A stretch of DNA of 64,000 bases from Combretum micranthum (taxonomy: Eukaryota; Streptophyta; Magnoliopsida; Myrtales; Combretaceae): positions 62,001 through 126,000 of the forward strand of contig JAMXBD010001575.1 of the NCBI GenBank assembly GCA_024138025.1. The letters are read 5' to 3'. The position numbers and the translations under genes are program-made. Position 1 is the stretch's first letter; each line of letters begins with the position of its first letter. Below are positions 35,358 to 47,275 of this stretch, piece after piece. The notes below the pieces were generated by a model that ran no database searches, was not told the origin of the DNA, and saw only the letters and a list, made by a program, of their open reading frames with translations.

Positions 35358-36400
35358 TGAACCTGTATGTCCATTATGAATTTTGAGAGACAATTAGTTG
35401 CACAATTAAACTACTCAATTGTGTGAACTACACTTAATTAGTCAAACAACTTGGATGAATAACATGCTAGAATATGAATATATACATATATGTGTGTGTG
35501 TGTGTTTTGTGTATGTGTTGTTCTCTAGAGATTATATAGGAATTAGCAAGTACAAATTCTTTGAGCATAGCCTTGATCGCAAGTCTCATCAAAGGCTCAA
35601 CAAATCCATTCATTAGGATGCTACAAGCTCAAATTACTACGCTTGACAAGCTCAAAGTGGCACAGCCTTAGTCAATGGTTAAATCTAAGGTGTGATAAGT
35701 TTAAGGGGTGATGAGCTTGAGGTGTACTTGATCAAAGGTCAAAATTAATGTGCAACAAACTTGAGACCAACAAGTCTAAGGTGCGACAGTTTAAAATACG
35801 AGCCAATGTGGCATGAAAGAATCGTTACACATATTTAATGCTTGACAATTTTAAGACATTATCTCTAACGGACATTTAAACTTTTAAAATGTATAAATAC
35901 TCTATCCTTGGGAGATTCAAGAGTGGTATTGAATTGAAAAAGTGATTAAGAGCTTTTATTTGTAAAAAAAACAAATAAAAAAAAGTCTCTCATTGCCTTT
36001 GTACTCTTTTTCATAAATTTACAAAATTTACAATGTCAGAGAAAATCAATTTAGTGCTATGCTCTTGTATTTGTTATCTATACGAGAGTATCTTAAGAGA
36101 GAGGAAAATATTTTATTTCTTGAGTGTTATAAACTAGTGTATTGCTCTGTTTGAGCTTGTGTGATTAAGATTAGTAAAGTGTGTGAAATCCTCTTATTGG
36201 AGGCGAATTGGGTGATCGTGGAGAGTAGGGAGCGGGCCAAACTTCATGTTAAATTTGGGCTTGCATCTTCTTTTCCTATCTCTTTAATATTATTTTTGGT
36301 ACTCTATTACTGCTTTATCTACTACTATTGAAGTTTATATTGCACAATTTTTTTTTGAGCTTTTTAGGACAAATACTCAATTTTTCTAGTGTATTTTTCA
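35358..36400 (+). repeat. 3' LTR of Copia-2
   Basis: This 1043-bp LTR begins TGAACCTGTATG and ends GTATTTTTCA. It carries a GT-rich microsatellite near 35490-35505 and matches the 5' LTR along its length, apart from the MITE and several small indels. Confidence 0.9.
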
Positions 36401-36439
36401 CTTGAGACAGGCTGGTTGGAGGCCCACACCTATCATGCT

Positions 36440-37660
36440 AAGGGTATAAGGGGATATTGTGCATTCCCCTAGGATGATCAGGATGGAGGTCTACTCCATC
36501 ATAGAGATTCGACAAATGTTCTGTGTTGAGAATAAGTGGTAACGCTTGGTTTAGCTTTTCTAAAGGAATATCATCACGGCGTCATTCATACGAGTGATGG
36601 TAAGTTTATGTTTTATTGACATGTTACAACTTGAGTCCTCTTATCTTTTCTATTCATTAACACTTAAACTGTGTTAATATATAGCAAAAGTTTGAGGCAT
36701 CAGTCAATTGGAAGAGGCAACGGAAATGGTAGTTTGTACTCAATTTATGGCAATCAAATCCTATAGCTAACTTTGTTATAGGTTGAAATAGTACATTAAC
36801 AAGAAAAGGAAGATTATAGGTAGCTATGAGCTCCATCGCCAAGTTTTGAGCCCAAGGGAGAGGAGTGGAGGGATTCCTACCACTTTCTAGCTATTGACTT
36901 AGGTCATCAAGCATATATGTTTTGCAAATGCATGTTCATACATGACTTATTATAATGCTTTAACGTAGCACTATGTTCGTCCTATGTTATGCAATATCGA
37001 TCAAAGGTAAATAAAGAGAATAGGAAGAGGTAGAAGTCGATGCACACTGGGGGGACCAAGTTAATGATGTATTACGCAGAAACAAATATAAATGAAAAAT
37101 TGTATGTCGTACTTCAATTCAGTATACTATCATATTGTATGCACTAATGCTTTGCAATTATTGTTTTTCTTACTGTATGCTACATTTTAGAATCTCTCAC
37201 CGATAGACAATTACAAGCATACGCACGTTCATTGGGTCTATGGGGTAGAAACCAGTCAGAAGGAATCGGAGGTGTCACATCAAAATTATGTAAGAATAAT
37301 TGATCAATATTTATTTAGTATTACATTGTGTTTACTAATTCACACTATTAATAAAATTACTGGTCATTTGCTGCTTGTAGTTATGGATAGATGGAACGAG
37401 GGAGGTCGAGAAAGCTTATGCTGCTACTACCGGCTAGGAGCCTATGAGTGAAATAGCTATTATGGAGGAGAACCTAAGGCATAAGTCTAGCTATCGGCAC
37501 GGTATGGGATATGGTGCTCTGATCCCATAGGATACGCACTTAGTATGAATAGCATTACAAGGACTCTTATGTGAGCTTAGACTGAGGTTGATGAAGAAGA
37601 AGGTGGCTTAGATGGAGGAGATGCTATGAATGTTGACTAGCGGACCTCCCATGTTGTTTT
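36440..37660 (+). pseudogene. CACTA second ORF (Transposase_24-type), decayed
   Basis: Fragments read in the plus direction match the plant Ptta/En/Spm Transposase_24 group. NWKRQRKW lies near 36700-36725, and KVNKENRKR followed by MHTGGTK near 37009-37060. QLQAYARSLGLWGRNQSE lies near 37207-37263, then EVEKAYAATTG near 37402-37435. A possible intron, starting GTAAGA near 37290 and ending TTGTAG near 37380, separates the last two. Stops interrupt the frame. It may belong to the same CACTA copy as 22440-26985, with Copia-2 inserted between. Confidence 0.65.
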
Positions 37661-39822
37661 ACAGCTAGCACGCACCACACTCTCCATCTATAGCTGACCT
37701 GTACACTGATGCCACCTACACCAATAGGACATGTTTAATAGCCGTACTTTATGCCTTACGGGATGTCGGCCATCCACCCGATCATGCTCTACCATCAACT
37801 CAGCCTACAACTGAATCATCAAGCAATATCGCTCTACCACAGGAGCATCATTCGACGTCGGCCTTTATGCCATGGCCACCATCGGCACCGCTTGGACAAG
37901 CTTCACAATAGTAACCCATGTATGGCTCAGTTCTTTTTGCTAGTACGACTCTTCCACTTAGTCTAAGTTCAGCTGGGTATGCTCATGCACCACCATTATG
38001 GATACTATCCATCATTCCCCTTCTATTGTTTTCGCTCCACTACCCAAAAAACCTGGGGCACCAGTTCCAGTTAGTTTACTCAGCGTTGAAGGCATAGAGG
38101 ATAGAGTAGATAAGACTTTTGTTATGTCTTTTGCTTAACAAGACTTTTAGATTTTTGTTCCTTCATTTCTATCTAAACCTGCTTACGTATATTTGTATTA
38201 TGCGCTTGATTAGCTTTTTGAGTATTTTATTACATATAGCGTATCTATATGTTTTGCTCACACAACATAACACATATTCACATGTTTTTCTTGAATTGCT
38301 GGTTTGTTCTATGTATGAAGGAGATAATTTATAAAATATCATATATAATATGACATAGTTGTATATATCTTAATATATATAATATATAAATATTATATCA
38401 CTAACGATAATATAATATATATTCAAATATTACATAATTTATAAAACATATATATCACAACCAATAATATTAATATAGTATATATTCAAATATTACATTT
38501 AATTTATAAAAATATATATCACTAATAAGAATATAAATCTATATTAATATAATACATTATAATCTAAATATAAATACTAATATATATTCAAATATATAAA
38601 CACATATTTATAAATTATTTTTAAAAATAAGATATACATTAATTAATACATAGTTTATATTTTGAATTTTTCGATTTTGGTGGCCTAATTTCGTAACCTG
38701 CACATGGGAAATTTGAATTTGATATATGAGAAGAGTTTCACGTCAGATAAAAGGAGGCAAGTCTCACCTCACATAAATCCTATATACACCTAGCCTGCAA
38801 CTTACTACTGCACTCCATATTTCTAACAATTTTCCTCTTCTTTTATAGGTAGGATTCTTCATATTTTATTGATGATGTTCTAGTCTCTGGCCACCTCTAA
38901 TGATGAATTTTCTAGTATTGATCAATTAAGGGGTTTGTTTTATAATTATTTGAACTACATATAACTTTAAATATTAGCTAATATATTATTTCTCATTTTT
39001 TTTCAGGTGTTCAAATAATTTGAAATTATTTATTCCACAATTCTAATGGTATCAAAAAATTACTTATTTGTACGTTTTTTGAAATTTTTTTAATATAATA
39101 TCTTAATAATTACTATATAGTAAATTTAATAATTAATATATAATGTATGAATATTATAAATCGAGATATTATTTTTTTATAATAAAAATAATAAACAAAA
39201 TGACATAATAATATTTGGTAAAAAAAATACTTATATATTAATATTTAAAAAATATATATTAAAATTTTTCAATTAAAAAATAATTTGATATTTATAAATA
39301 TTTCAAAATAAATGGAAAAAGGAAAAAAAAAAAAAAAATATCGGTCTCTATGGTGGCATTTGTCAACTCATTTAACCTTCGTGGAGACTACTCAAGCGAC
39401 AATGGAGAGGCAAAAATTTAACCACCCGAGGCAAAATTTTTTGCATCTTTTGTCCCTATTCTCACCAATATTTCTTAATAGAAAAAAGTAACGGTAATGA
39501 CATTTTCAAAACGGACTCTTGGTCTAATCTAAAAGATTTGAGGACTCAAATGAATATGTGTGTGTGTGTATACACTTCAATGACATAATCCGAAAGGTAA
39601 GCCGTTTTACGGATTTTTAAGTATTATTTGAAAAGAAGTTATAGCAAAACATGTCATACAGTGGGTGAAAAATTTTAATTCACCATGCACGGACGTAACA
39701 TTTTTTTTTTATTTATCCTTTGAATTTATAAATAATAAAAAAAATGAAGTAAAACAAGAAAAAAAGGGTAAGTACGAAATTAAAAATAAACAGTTCATTT
39801 TCTTCCTCTACTTCATTCTAAA
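37661..39822. other. Unassigned AT-rich sequence
   Basis: No supportable gene. From 38330 to 38640 the DNA is nearly pure A/T with ATATAT-type words. From 38690 to 39500 there are short GC-richer islands but no recognisable frame. The right end of the CACTA element should lie here, but I could not find a CACTA/TAGTG terminus. Confidence 0.45.
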
Positions 39823-41280
39823 TAGACATCGGCACAGATGGTTCTAAACAGCAAACCGCCCAGAACCGTTCCCGACAGTTTCGTACTTGGAACTACTTTG
39901 TCGGGGATGGTTTTGAACCGCCACAGGACTCATCGGTTTCGGCTAGTCCTAGTGGTTTCTCCATGCCAAACCGACGGTTTTGCCGGATCGAGAACCGCCG
40001 TTCCATATCTGGAAACGGCGGTTCCAACCTAGCTCGAACAGAAATTAAAAAAAAATATATATATATATATATACACACACATTATAAATCTGGGACGGGA
40101 GGCTTGGGCGCGTGGGGTGGGGTGGGGGCGGTGGTAAATCATGATGGGTGATTGTTTCTTTTTGCTCTACTATGGAGTGTGAGGAGATATGCTAATGCTT
40201 AATTTTTGCATTCTCTAAGGTACTTCAGGAAAACAGTGCCCTCTCGGTTCTTGTAGGGACGATTCGTCACCTTTTTGTCTAATTCATTGCAGAAAAGATT
40301 CATGCATCAACAAACAATAAAAAATCGATCCCTTTTTCAGATATTTCCTGAAATTTGCGTGGAAAATTCTAGAACTATGTATTTGATAACATAGTTGTGG
40401 CATGTGAACTTTAAATTAGCTATCTGCATATAGGCTTGATCTTGTTGAGGGGTCTTATACTCTAATGTTTAATATTAATTTAATGATTAACAACTCTGCC
40501 TCTCATCTTGACAAGAGTGTTCTTTTCGATGCATTTATTACCGGAACCAATAGTCCTTCACTAAGAAGATCGGGGGCATCAATGGACACATTTGAGTGGA
40601 AACCATTTTCTATGGGATATCAAAGGAATCCATCATCACCAAGAAAACGCTCATAGAAAGCCAGAAGCTTAGGCGACATGACATGCCAGTGTTTCCTGTC
40701 ATTTTTCTATGTATAAATTTTGCAGAGTTCTTGTAAAGAACAATCACAAGGTTCATCACATGTTTTTACATTTTCCTCCGCATTTTTTTTTATTTTTAAT
40801 TTTTTATATTTTTTTCAATTTATTTTTCATTTACTTTCTTGAGTTGCAAAAGCCAACTTTTTAACCAATTTACTGGTGTTGGACTTTTCATATTCAAGTA
40901 TTAAAGACATCGGTGTATTCCTAGTCTAACTCTACTTATCATTTAGAGCCTTTTTTGGAGTGCTTCTATTAAAAATTCTTATACATATTGTATGTTAATC
41001 AACTACTATGTGTTCCGTAATTGTGTTTATTATTTGCTAACCATTATATTTTATTTAGAAAAATTTTAAATGTTTATTTTGGATATAAATAAGTTGTAAT
41101 TACTTTTGTTGATTTTAGGGATTTTTTTATTTTTCGATTAATTTAAAAAAATTGGTTCACGGTTCGCATAGAACCAGAACTGCCAGAATCGGCGATTCCA
41201 TAGAACTGTGAATAGCCCTGGCTCTAGCAGTTCCAGTTCCGATTTGGATTCGGAACCGATCCAAACCGTGCCAATGTCTA
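39823..41280. mobile_element. Non-autonomous hAT element with possible captured sequence
   Basis: The 13-bp inverted ends TAGACATCGGCAC and TAGACATTGGCAC (reverse complement) are flanked by the 8-bp duplication ATTCTAAA/TTTCTAAA (one mismatch). The outer 200 bp on the left and 130 bp on the right are rich in GGTTC/GAACCG words, as in the related element at 46700-47267. The 1.1-kb middle is unlike those ends and has exon-like parts. A frame at 40465-40656 ends SLRRSGASMDTFEWKPFSMG plus about 14 residues and a stop. I do not recognise that protein. No transposase is present. Confidence 0.85.
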
Positions 41281-41999
41281 TTTCTAAAGCTCTAACTCTC
41301 TCCATACCAGCAATGGCTCATTCACTTTGCGGTATGGAATAAGAAGGGAATTAAATTCCAATTTAATAGGAATATAATAGCCTTATAATAACTATTATAA
41401 TATTCACTTGGTGTAAAAAAAAATAAAGTAATTATTGGAGTAAAAGATACAACATCTAGCGTTACTTGTCTTTATTATAGAGAGATGATAATTGTATGAG
41501 CGATATTTTCTAGACAGAGATATTTATAATAAAGTTGAAAAAATAAACTATTGAAAAAACAATTTATGTGTAGGGACATGGGTTATTATTTATTATTTTA
41601 AATAATAACAACGCATTATAAATTATTATTTTTTTCAACTGAACACCATAATAATAGTAGCTTTACATAAAATAAGGGGGAAATGAATAGTGATTCAATA
41701 TAAGTAAAAGGGTTGCAAGTAATCTTCATCTTCAAATTTTTTTTCTTTATAAAAAAAAAAAGTTGAAATTGTTCACATTGAGAAATTGTTTGAGATTATT
41801 AAGCCATTCTTCTCCACAATGACAAATGGTAGTGTCATGTAGAGGAGTGAGGGTTCAATTGGCAACGTCAAACAAGAAGAGACAGACAACATTGATCCTT
41901 TGCAGGTGCATGACGGGGGAGTTGCTTGGTCCAGTAGTCTACAGGGACTTTTGGGGTAGTCTTTTCAAACATCGTTAGATCCGTTAAAAAAATATTAGC

Positions 42000-42600
42000 C
42001 GTCCAATGTAAAGTGATAGGTCAATTAGAAAGTGATAAGTATGGTAGGTGAAGGTAAAATCCTAACATGGTAGGTGTACTAAATCAAGGTATGATCCACA
42101 AGTAGTAGGTCAGTAAAGAACTAATAGGTGTGATAGGTCAAGTTATGGTCCTAAAGTGATAGTTTAGTCAAAAAGTGATAATGTAATAGGTGTAACAAGT
42201 TATGGAATGGATACTCAATCATCGAAAATGGTAGTCAGTTAAGAAGTGGTAGGTATGATAGGTTAAGGTATAGTTCTAAAATGGTAAGTCAGTAAGAAAA
42301 TAGTAGGTGTGGTAGGTCAAGGCATGCTTCTAAAGTAATAGGTTATTGAGGAAGTGATAGGTATGGTATCGAAAGTGGTAGGTCAATAAAAAAGTGATAG
42401 ATGTAATAGATCAAATATGGTCCTAAAGTGATAGGTTAGTAGTAAAAATGTTAGGTCATGAAAGTGGTATGTTAGTTAAAAAGTAGTAGGTGTTATCGGT
42501 GAATGTATGGTTATAAAGTAGGTGATCATAAGAAAGTTATAAGTATCATAAGTCATGATGATTCTAAAATGATAGGTGAAGAGGTGATCAACATTTTAGA
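42000..42600. repeat. Degenerate minisatellite, block II copy
   Basis: This is the counterpart of 585-1190, with the same GGTAGGTCA, AAGTGATAGGT and AAGGTATGATCCTAAAGT phrases in imperfect tandem units. The number and lengths of the units differ from block I. Confidence 0.8.
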
Positions 42601-44730
42601 TCACTTCTTTGCTGGTTTATCAAAGTCATGACTTCCCCAAAAGTCGCTGGAGGCGACTTGACGCAACTTTTTCCGTGCGTGGCCGTACTGGAAATTTCTT
42701 AACGTGTTAATTTCTGCCTTTTCTGCTTAAACGCGCGTACTGCAAGTACTGTTGTGGTCCGTACATAGTTACCTCAAAAGAGTTTATAAATGTGCTGGCA
42801 AAGTTTTTGCATAATTTTTAGGCTCATGGTGGGAAAATTTGTCTAGGACGTGCCGAAGAAATGATGAATGTGACATAATCAAAGTATATATATATTTATA
42901 ATCGAAAAGTATATATGTATATGTATATATTGCGTAAGGTGTGAGTGTGGGTGTGGCTATTAGATGAAATGTATATATGATATGTAGGATTTTTGTTAGG
43001 ATGCTTGCACTTTTGGGCGTTTTGTGGGAATTAAAAATGCATTCCATATGTGTCAATGCGATGACGGTAAATTGAATGAATGGATGTCACATGTGATAAC
43101 ATTAAGATATAAACACCCATGGTTGGAATGGAATCCTAGCGTTACCGTAACGTATGATTAGTGGGAAGTAACATGGGAGCATTTCATGTGAGTGGAAACA
43201 CACAATTCAAGGGTTCAAAGTAAATGTTGTTGAACATTTTAATTTAAGATTCTATGATAAAGGGTTCCAAAGGGAGTGATGTTGAACATTTAATCTAAGG
43301 CTTACTTCAAACTTAATTTTACTTAAACTCAATTAGAAAAAAAAAGATTGATGTTTCTACACCACTCATTTTTTACAACGTTCTTTATTGAAAGTGTGTC
43401 AAATAGGATTGTGGTACCACATGTAATCCCACTTTCTTACATGGCACACCGTGTTGCCAAAAATAAATAGGCCAAAGCTTGTAAATTAGTTAGAGTTGCA
43501 ACTCTTATTTTGTACTTCCGAGCTAGTTTGTTGAAGCTTATAAATAGGTTGATTCTAATATATATGTAGGCTCATAAATTTTAAATTATATATTATATTT
43601 AACAAAAATAAAAAATTAATTTCTACATTATACCTATATAGTTAACATAAACTTTATTCATAACCCATTTGTTCATTTATACATTTTGTATATATAATTT
43701 CCAAGATTTAACATAAGTCAACCTCCTCACAACGTACTCCAATTCAATTTGTAAATAAATCAATTTTGAACTCAAAATAAAACCCATTTACTCAAATAAA
43801 CAACCTCAAACTTATTTTTTAAACTCAACAAAATAGTCGGTTCGGTTTGAACTTAATAATTTTTTTATACAAGCTCTATCTGAGCTTTCATAAATTTGGT
43901 TCAAATTAGCTTATCTGCTATCCTAATTTGATTAATGGCATGTGAAATAAGGGAAAGTATTTGTATACGGAAAGGCAACATATTATGGGTTTTTTTTTTT
44001 TTAATTATTTGTGAATATGGTAGAAGGATGAGTGTGCAAAGGATACGGCTAAATTTTCATTTGAATTAGATAGCTTTTATATTCCATGTATTATAACCTT
44101 GCCCTTTGGTTTTACCATATTTTTATTCGAATTTTCATTTTCTCCATATATAGAATTTTAAAGTACTTCATTCTTTCCTTACGAAACGTTTTTGACCTCG
44201 AAAACCCAATTATTGTTGCTAATCGTTTGAGTCTGGCTTTACTTGTACTGTTTTCTTTATGTCTTCCCCGTAGAAGGTGAATTATATTAATTAGCATTCT
44301 GTAGGACTAAGTTAAATGTATTAATAAAGATGCAATGCACATGGGGTAGAATTTAAATGTATTAATAAAGACGGAAATGGCGTAGTTCTTAAAACACAGT
44401 ACGACAAATAATAGATTAAAGTTCAAATAAAGCATTGAAAAGTAAAAGTACATCGTCTTCTCCTTTTATTTGCCAATATTACAAGTTTGCACACCGCATA
44501 CGAACAAATACTCGAAATACTAAATCATATTACAATCACAGATTTCATCCTTTAAAGTTTTACTTTTTTCTGAAAAACCCTAAATTTACAAATCAAGAGA
44601 TTATCTAGATTTGTATAACATATGACAACATCATTATGACACATCATCTACTTTTTTTTCTTCATAAACTCCGACTATTAATTATATGAAATACCCTAAT
44701 AGCATCTTAACTAGCTAACTTTAGGACAAT
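42601..44730. other. Non-coding, 3' flank of CRRSP gene 1, block II
   Basis: No gene is visible. A 90-codon minus-strand ORF at 42784-43056 overlaps TATATA-rich sequence and is not preserved intact in block I. A short local duplication of ATTTAAATGTATTAATAAAGA-type sequence near 44310-44370 is absent from block I. From about 44400 on the sequence is almost identical to block I. Confidence 0.6.
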
Positions 44731-45522
44731 TCAGATAAAAGTAAATTCATATAGCCATGATCCATTGTTTTTGTATGTCTTAAACTTAGACACCAACAAA
44801 AGGATAAAGCTCTCATATCTAACGTTACAGCTCGCTCCCACGGTCCTTCCTCCTCTTTTACCATAACAACAGCTCGGTAAGTCACTTATCGCTTCTTCTA
44901 GACACTGCTTACAGTCAGCACTAGACAAATCTCTCGTACACTGAACTAAACCAAACAACGTATTCTTCTTATCTATCTTTAGATCCCCATAATCGTAAAG
45001 CCGTGGACTAGCAGTAGCTTTCTCGGTTAAACTAGTTAACAATTTCTTAGTCTTTCTAAAAAACGCCATGAAATCCATGTCTACGTCGGCTACGTTGTAT
45101 AAAGAAAATTTATTCTTGGTGTCGACTTGTCCGAAAAATTCAGTGTCGGAATATTTTAGGAGACAGTTATCATACCATATGATGGCACCCTTCTTCTTAG
45201 GGCATAAATTCTTAAGCTCTTTGCCAGCGTTGGTGACACAAGTTTTACAGTCATCGCTCTTGACATCGCCACGGCACAAGGACAGACCGTAGACTCGGTA
45301 TCTATTGTCGGAGCCGCTTGTGGCGGTACCAAACCCAGTTGGAGGGACTTTGGTGGCAAGGGTGCTAAGGAGTCTGTCCAGGTTAGTCTTGTAAGGACTA
45401 GTTAAAGTGTAATTGTCCTGGCTAAAGCAGATATTATAAAGTGGTTCAGCACAGTATGATGCATGAAAAAGGAAGAAAGTGGAGATCAGAAATAAAGGGA
45501 TTGATTTGGAATAGTACGTCAT
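44731..45522 (-). CDS. CRRSP with two DUF26/Gnk2 domains, altered C-terminal tail
   Basis: This 263-residue secreted DUF26 protein is the best preserved CRRSP here. It starts MTYYSKSIPL; residues 1-24 form a signal peptide. The two C-x8-C-x2-C motifs are C83/C92/C95 and C195/C204/C207, and the late cysteine of SCNVRYE (C232) is kept, unlike in the block I copy. Within each domain the NxCF and CPKKKGA...NC parts are present. After RYE (residue 236) two extra bases (CT in AAGCTCTCAT, 44808-44817) shift the frame. The family ending LYPF plus a few residues is replaced by 27 residues, the same foreign tail as in block I. The tail lies after the last domain cysteine, so the folded domains could survive. 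Regulation by a W-box is suggested. No membrane anchor or kinase follows, so it is a secreted form, not a receptor kinase. Confidence 0.9.
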   Translation of the reverse strand: MTYYSKSIPLFLISTFFLFHASYCAEPLYNICFSQDNYTLTSPYKTNLDRLLSTLATKVPPTGFGTATSGSDNRYRVYGLSLCRGDVKSDDCKTCVTNAGKELKNLCPKKKGAIIWYDNCLLKYSDTEFFGQVDTKNKFSLYNVADVDMDFMAFFRKTKKLLTSLTEKATASPRLYDYGDLKIDKKNTLFGLVQCTRDLSSADCKQCLEEAISDLPSCCYGKRGGRTVGASCNVRYESFILLLVSKFKTYKNNGSWLYEFTFI

Positions 45523-45585
45523 GGTTGAATTATTGTATCTAAAAGTGGTGTTTTTTGGTGTTTAGTTGTGCAAGGATGTGTTTGC

Positions 45586-45673
45586 TTTATATAAACTGTA
45601 GGACGTGGTCATAACTCTTATCGGTATTCCTTTTGCGAATCTGTCATGGAGTCGAAATTGCTGACTTTGACTC
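45586..45673 (-). promoter_or_regulatory. Core promoter of CRRSP gene 1, block II
   Basis: TATATAAA on the minus strand (45586-45593) stands 64 bp before the ATG. TTGACTCA at 45667-45674 keeps the W-box core about 145 bp before it. Both are unchanged from block I although the surrounding promoter differs by several percent. Confidence 0.55.
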
Positions 45674-45674
45674 A

Positions 45675-46691
45675 TTGAATTATTATTATTGTGATACGAG
45701 ATCGGCGGATGGTGGGAGCTAACTAGGTATATGACATACGTTGGATTTTTACGTTTTGTTTAGTTGATATTATTTTATTATTATATGATAAGGTTACTAT
45801 TCTTCTACGGACGGAAAGGCTCAAGTTTGAGTACCCTATACTCCATTATTCTCGATAGATTGAAAAAGAAAAACAAAAAAGAAAAGGAAACTGCACATTT
45901 ATAGGGTGCTTCTCTCTTTCCAATTTCTTCTTCTTCTTCTTCTTTTCTTTTTTTATTATTAAAATTGAAGGGAAAATTCTGATATCACTCACTTAGAAAA
46001 TTAAGAGTAAATTCATTAATAAACTACAGGATCATTAACTCATCTTTTTCCAATTTCATTTATATATAGAGGGAGAGAGAGAGAGATATAAGTCAAGACT
46101 TTCCACTTAGTTTTTGGACAATATGTATAAATATCTTTTTATATTTATATATTATGTCTGATCTCATAAATTTATTTTTATATAACTAAATTTTAAAATA
46201 GTAATCCTATAAACAATCATTTTCTTCATGATTAAAATATAAAAATAAAATAAAATTATGCATATAAAAAAATATTCAAAATAATTAGCTTCCACACTTT
46301 TTATTAGTAATAACACACTAAGCGAATGGTTATATGTAAATCTCACAAAACATTTAATATATAAATATATAATAATATTGATATATTTATCCACCACTCA
46401 TTTAAACTTTTTTTTTTTCCGGTTTAAAGTCAAATCGGCTACCCATCATTCTATTAGAATTATTGTAGACAGGAAAAGAAAAGCTTTAATTAATCAATGT
46501 TGATTGCCCTTTAGAAGTAACTGACACAAGGCCAATTTTTTAGAGGCTGGCTTCTGTGTTTCCTGCTCCCATATATTAATTATATGGGGTTTGTTTTATT
46601 ATACTTTATGATTGTACACTCATAAAGTATATTAAAGTATAATAAAACAAATGATACTGTTCATAAAAAAGTATATAAAACATGATAAGTA
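45675..46691. other. AT-rich upstream region of CRRSP gene 1, block II
   Basis: Alignable with 4200-5190 of block I. No gene. It contains TTC/CTT-rich and (GA)n-like tracts near 45925-45945 and 46070-46086. Confidence 0.55.
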
Positions 46692-46699
46692 AGTATGGA

Positions 46700-47267
46700 T
46701 AGACATCATCACGGGGCGGTTTCGAACAGGGAACCGCCCCGAACCGTCACCGGCGGTTCCTGACCAGGGAACCGCCCCGTCGGTGACGGTTTCGAACCGT
46801 CTAAGAACTCGCCAGGCGGTTCATGTGGTGGAACCGGCGGTTCCAACGAGTCCGGAACCGCCATATATATTTAAATTTAAAAAAAAAAAAAAGAAGAAGA
46901 AGAAGACATGCAGGTGCATGGGGATTGTTTGTTTGGGGGGGGGGGGGGGGGGGGGTGGGTGGGTAGGTAGGGGTAAGGTTTTGGTTTTTTTTTTTATTTT
47001 TTTCACCAGAAAAAAAAAAAAGAAGAAGAAGAAGAAGAAGACATGCAGGTGCGTGGGGATTGTTTGTTTTGGGGGAGGGTAAGGTTTTGGTTTTTTTTTT
47101 TTTTCTTGTCACCAGAAAAAAAAAAAAAGGTTTGTGGAACCGGAACCGAAACCGCCAGAACCGGAACCGCTAGAACCGGCGGTTCCTTGGAACCGTGAAC
47201 CATCCCGGCTCTGGCAGTTCCGGTTCCGGTTCGGGTCTGTTTCGGACCCGAACCGTGCCGATGTCTA
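46700..47267. mobile_element. hAT MITE, block II only
   Basis: This 568-bp element is flanked by a perfect 8-bp duplication AGTATGGA (46692-46699 and 47268-47275). The ends TAGACATCATCACGG and TAGACATCGGCACGG (reverse complement) are inverted. The subterminal regions are GC-rich for this window and full of GGTTCC/GGAACCG words. The middle holds two tandem copies of a segment of about 120 bp (GAAGAAGAAGACATGCAGGTGC...GGTAAGGTTTTGG...CACCAG), one with a run of 21 G. It is absent from block I near 5200. ORFs inside it are low-complexity artefacts. Confidence 0.93.
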
Positions 47268-47275
47268 AGTATGGA

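Larger units (their letters stand above)
28369..36400 (+). mobile_element. Sirevirus-like Ty1/copia element (Copia-2)
   Basis: This decayed 8-kb element has a 5' LTR at 28369-30328 and a 3' LTR at 35358-36400. The initiator-Met primer binding site is at 30331-30342 (TTGTATCAGAGC, one mismatch), and the polypurine tract AAAAAAGGGGGAGA lies just before the 3' LTR. The flanks CATGA and CTTGA look like a 5-bp target duplication with one change. Long LTRs, a coiled-coil segment at the end of gag and a GGGGGAGATT tract are Sirevirus traits. The 5' LTR is about 900 bp longer because an hAT MITE lies inside it. Confidence 0.9.

Noticed and set aside
39838..40151. ORFs of 60-64 codons on both strands
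   Set aside because: They are in the repetitive end of the hAT element and overlap each other on opposite strands, with no coding support.
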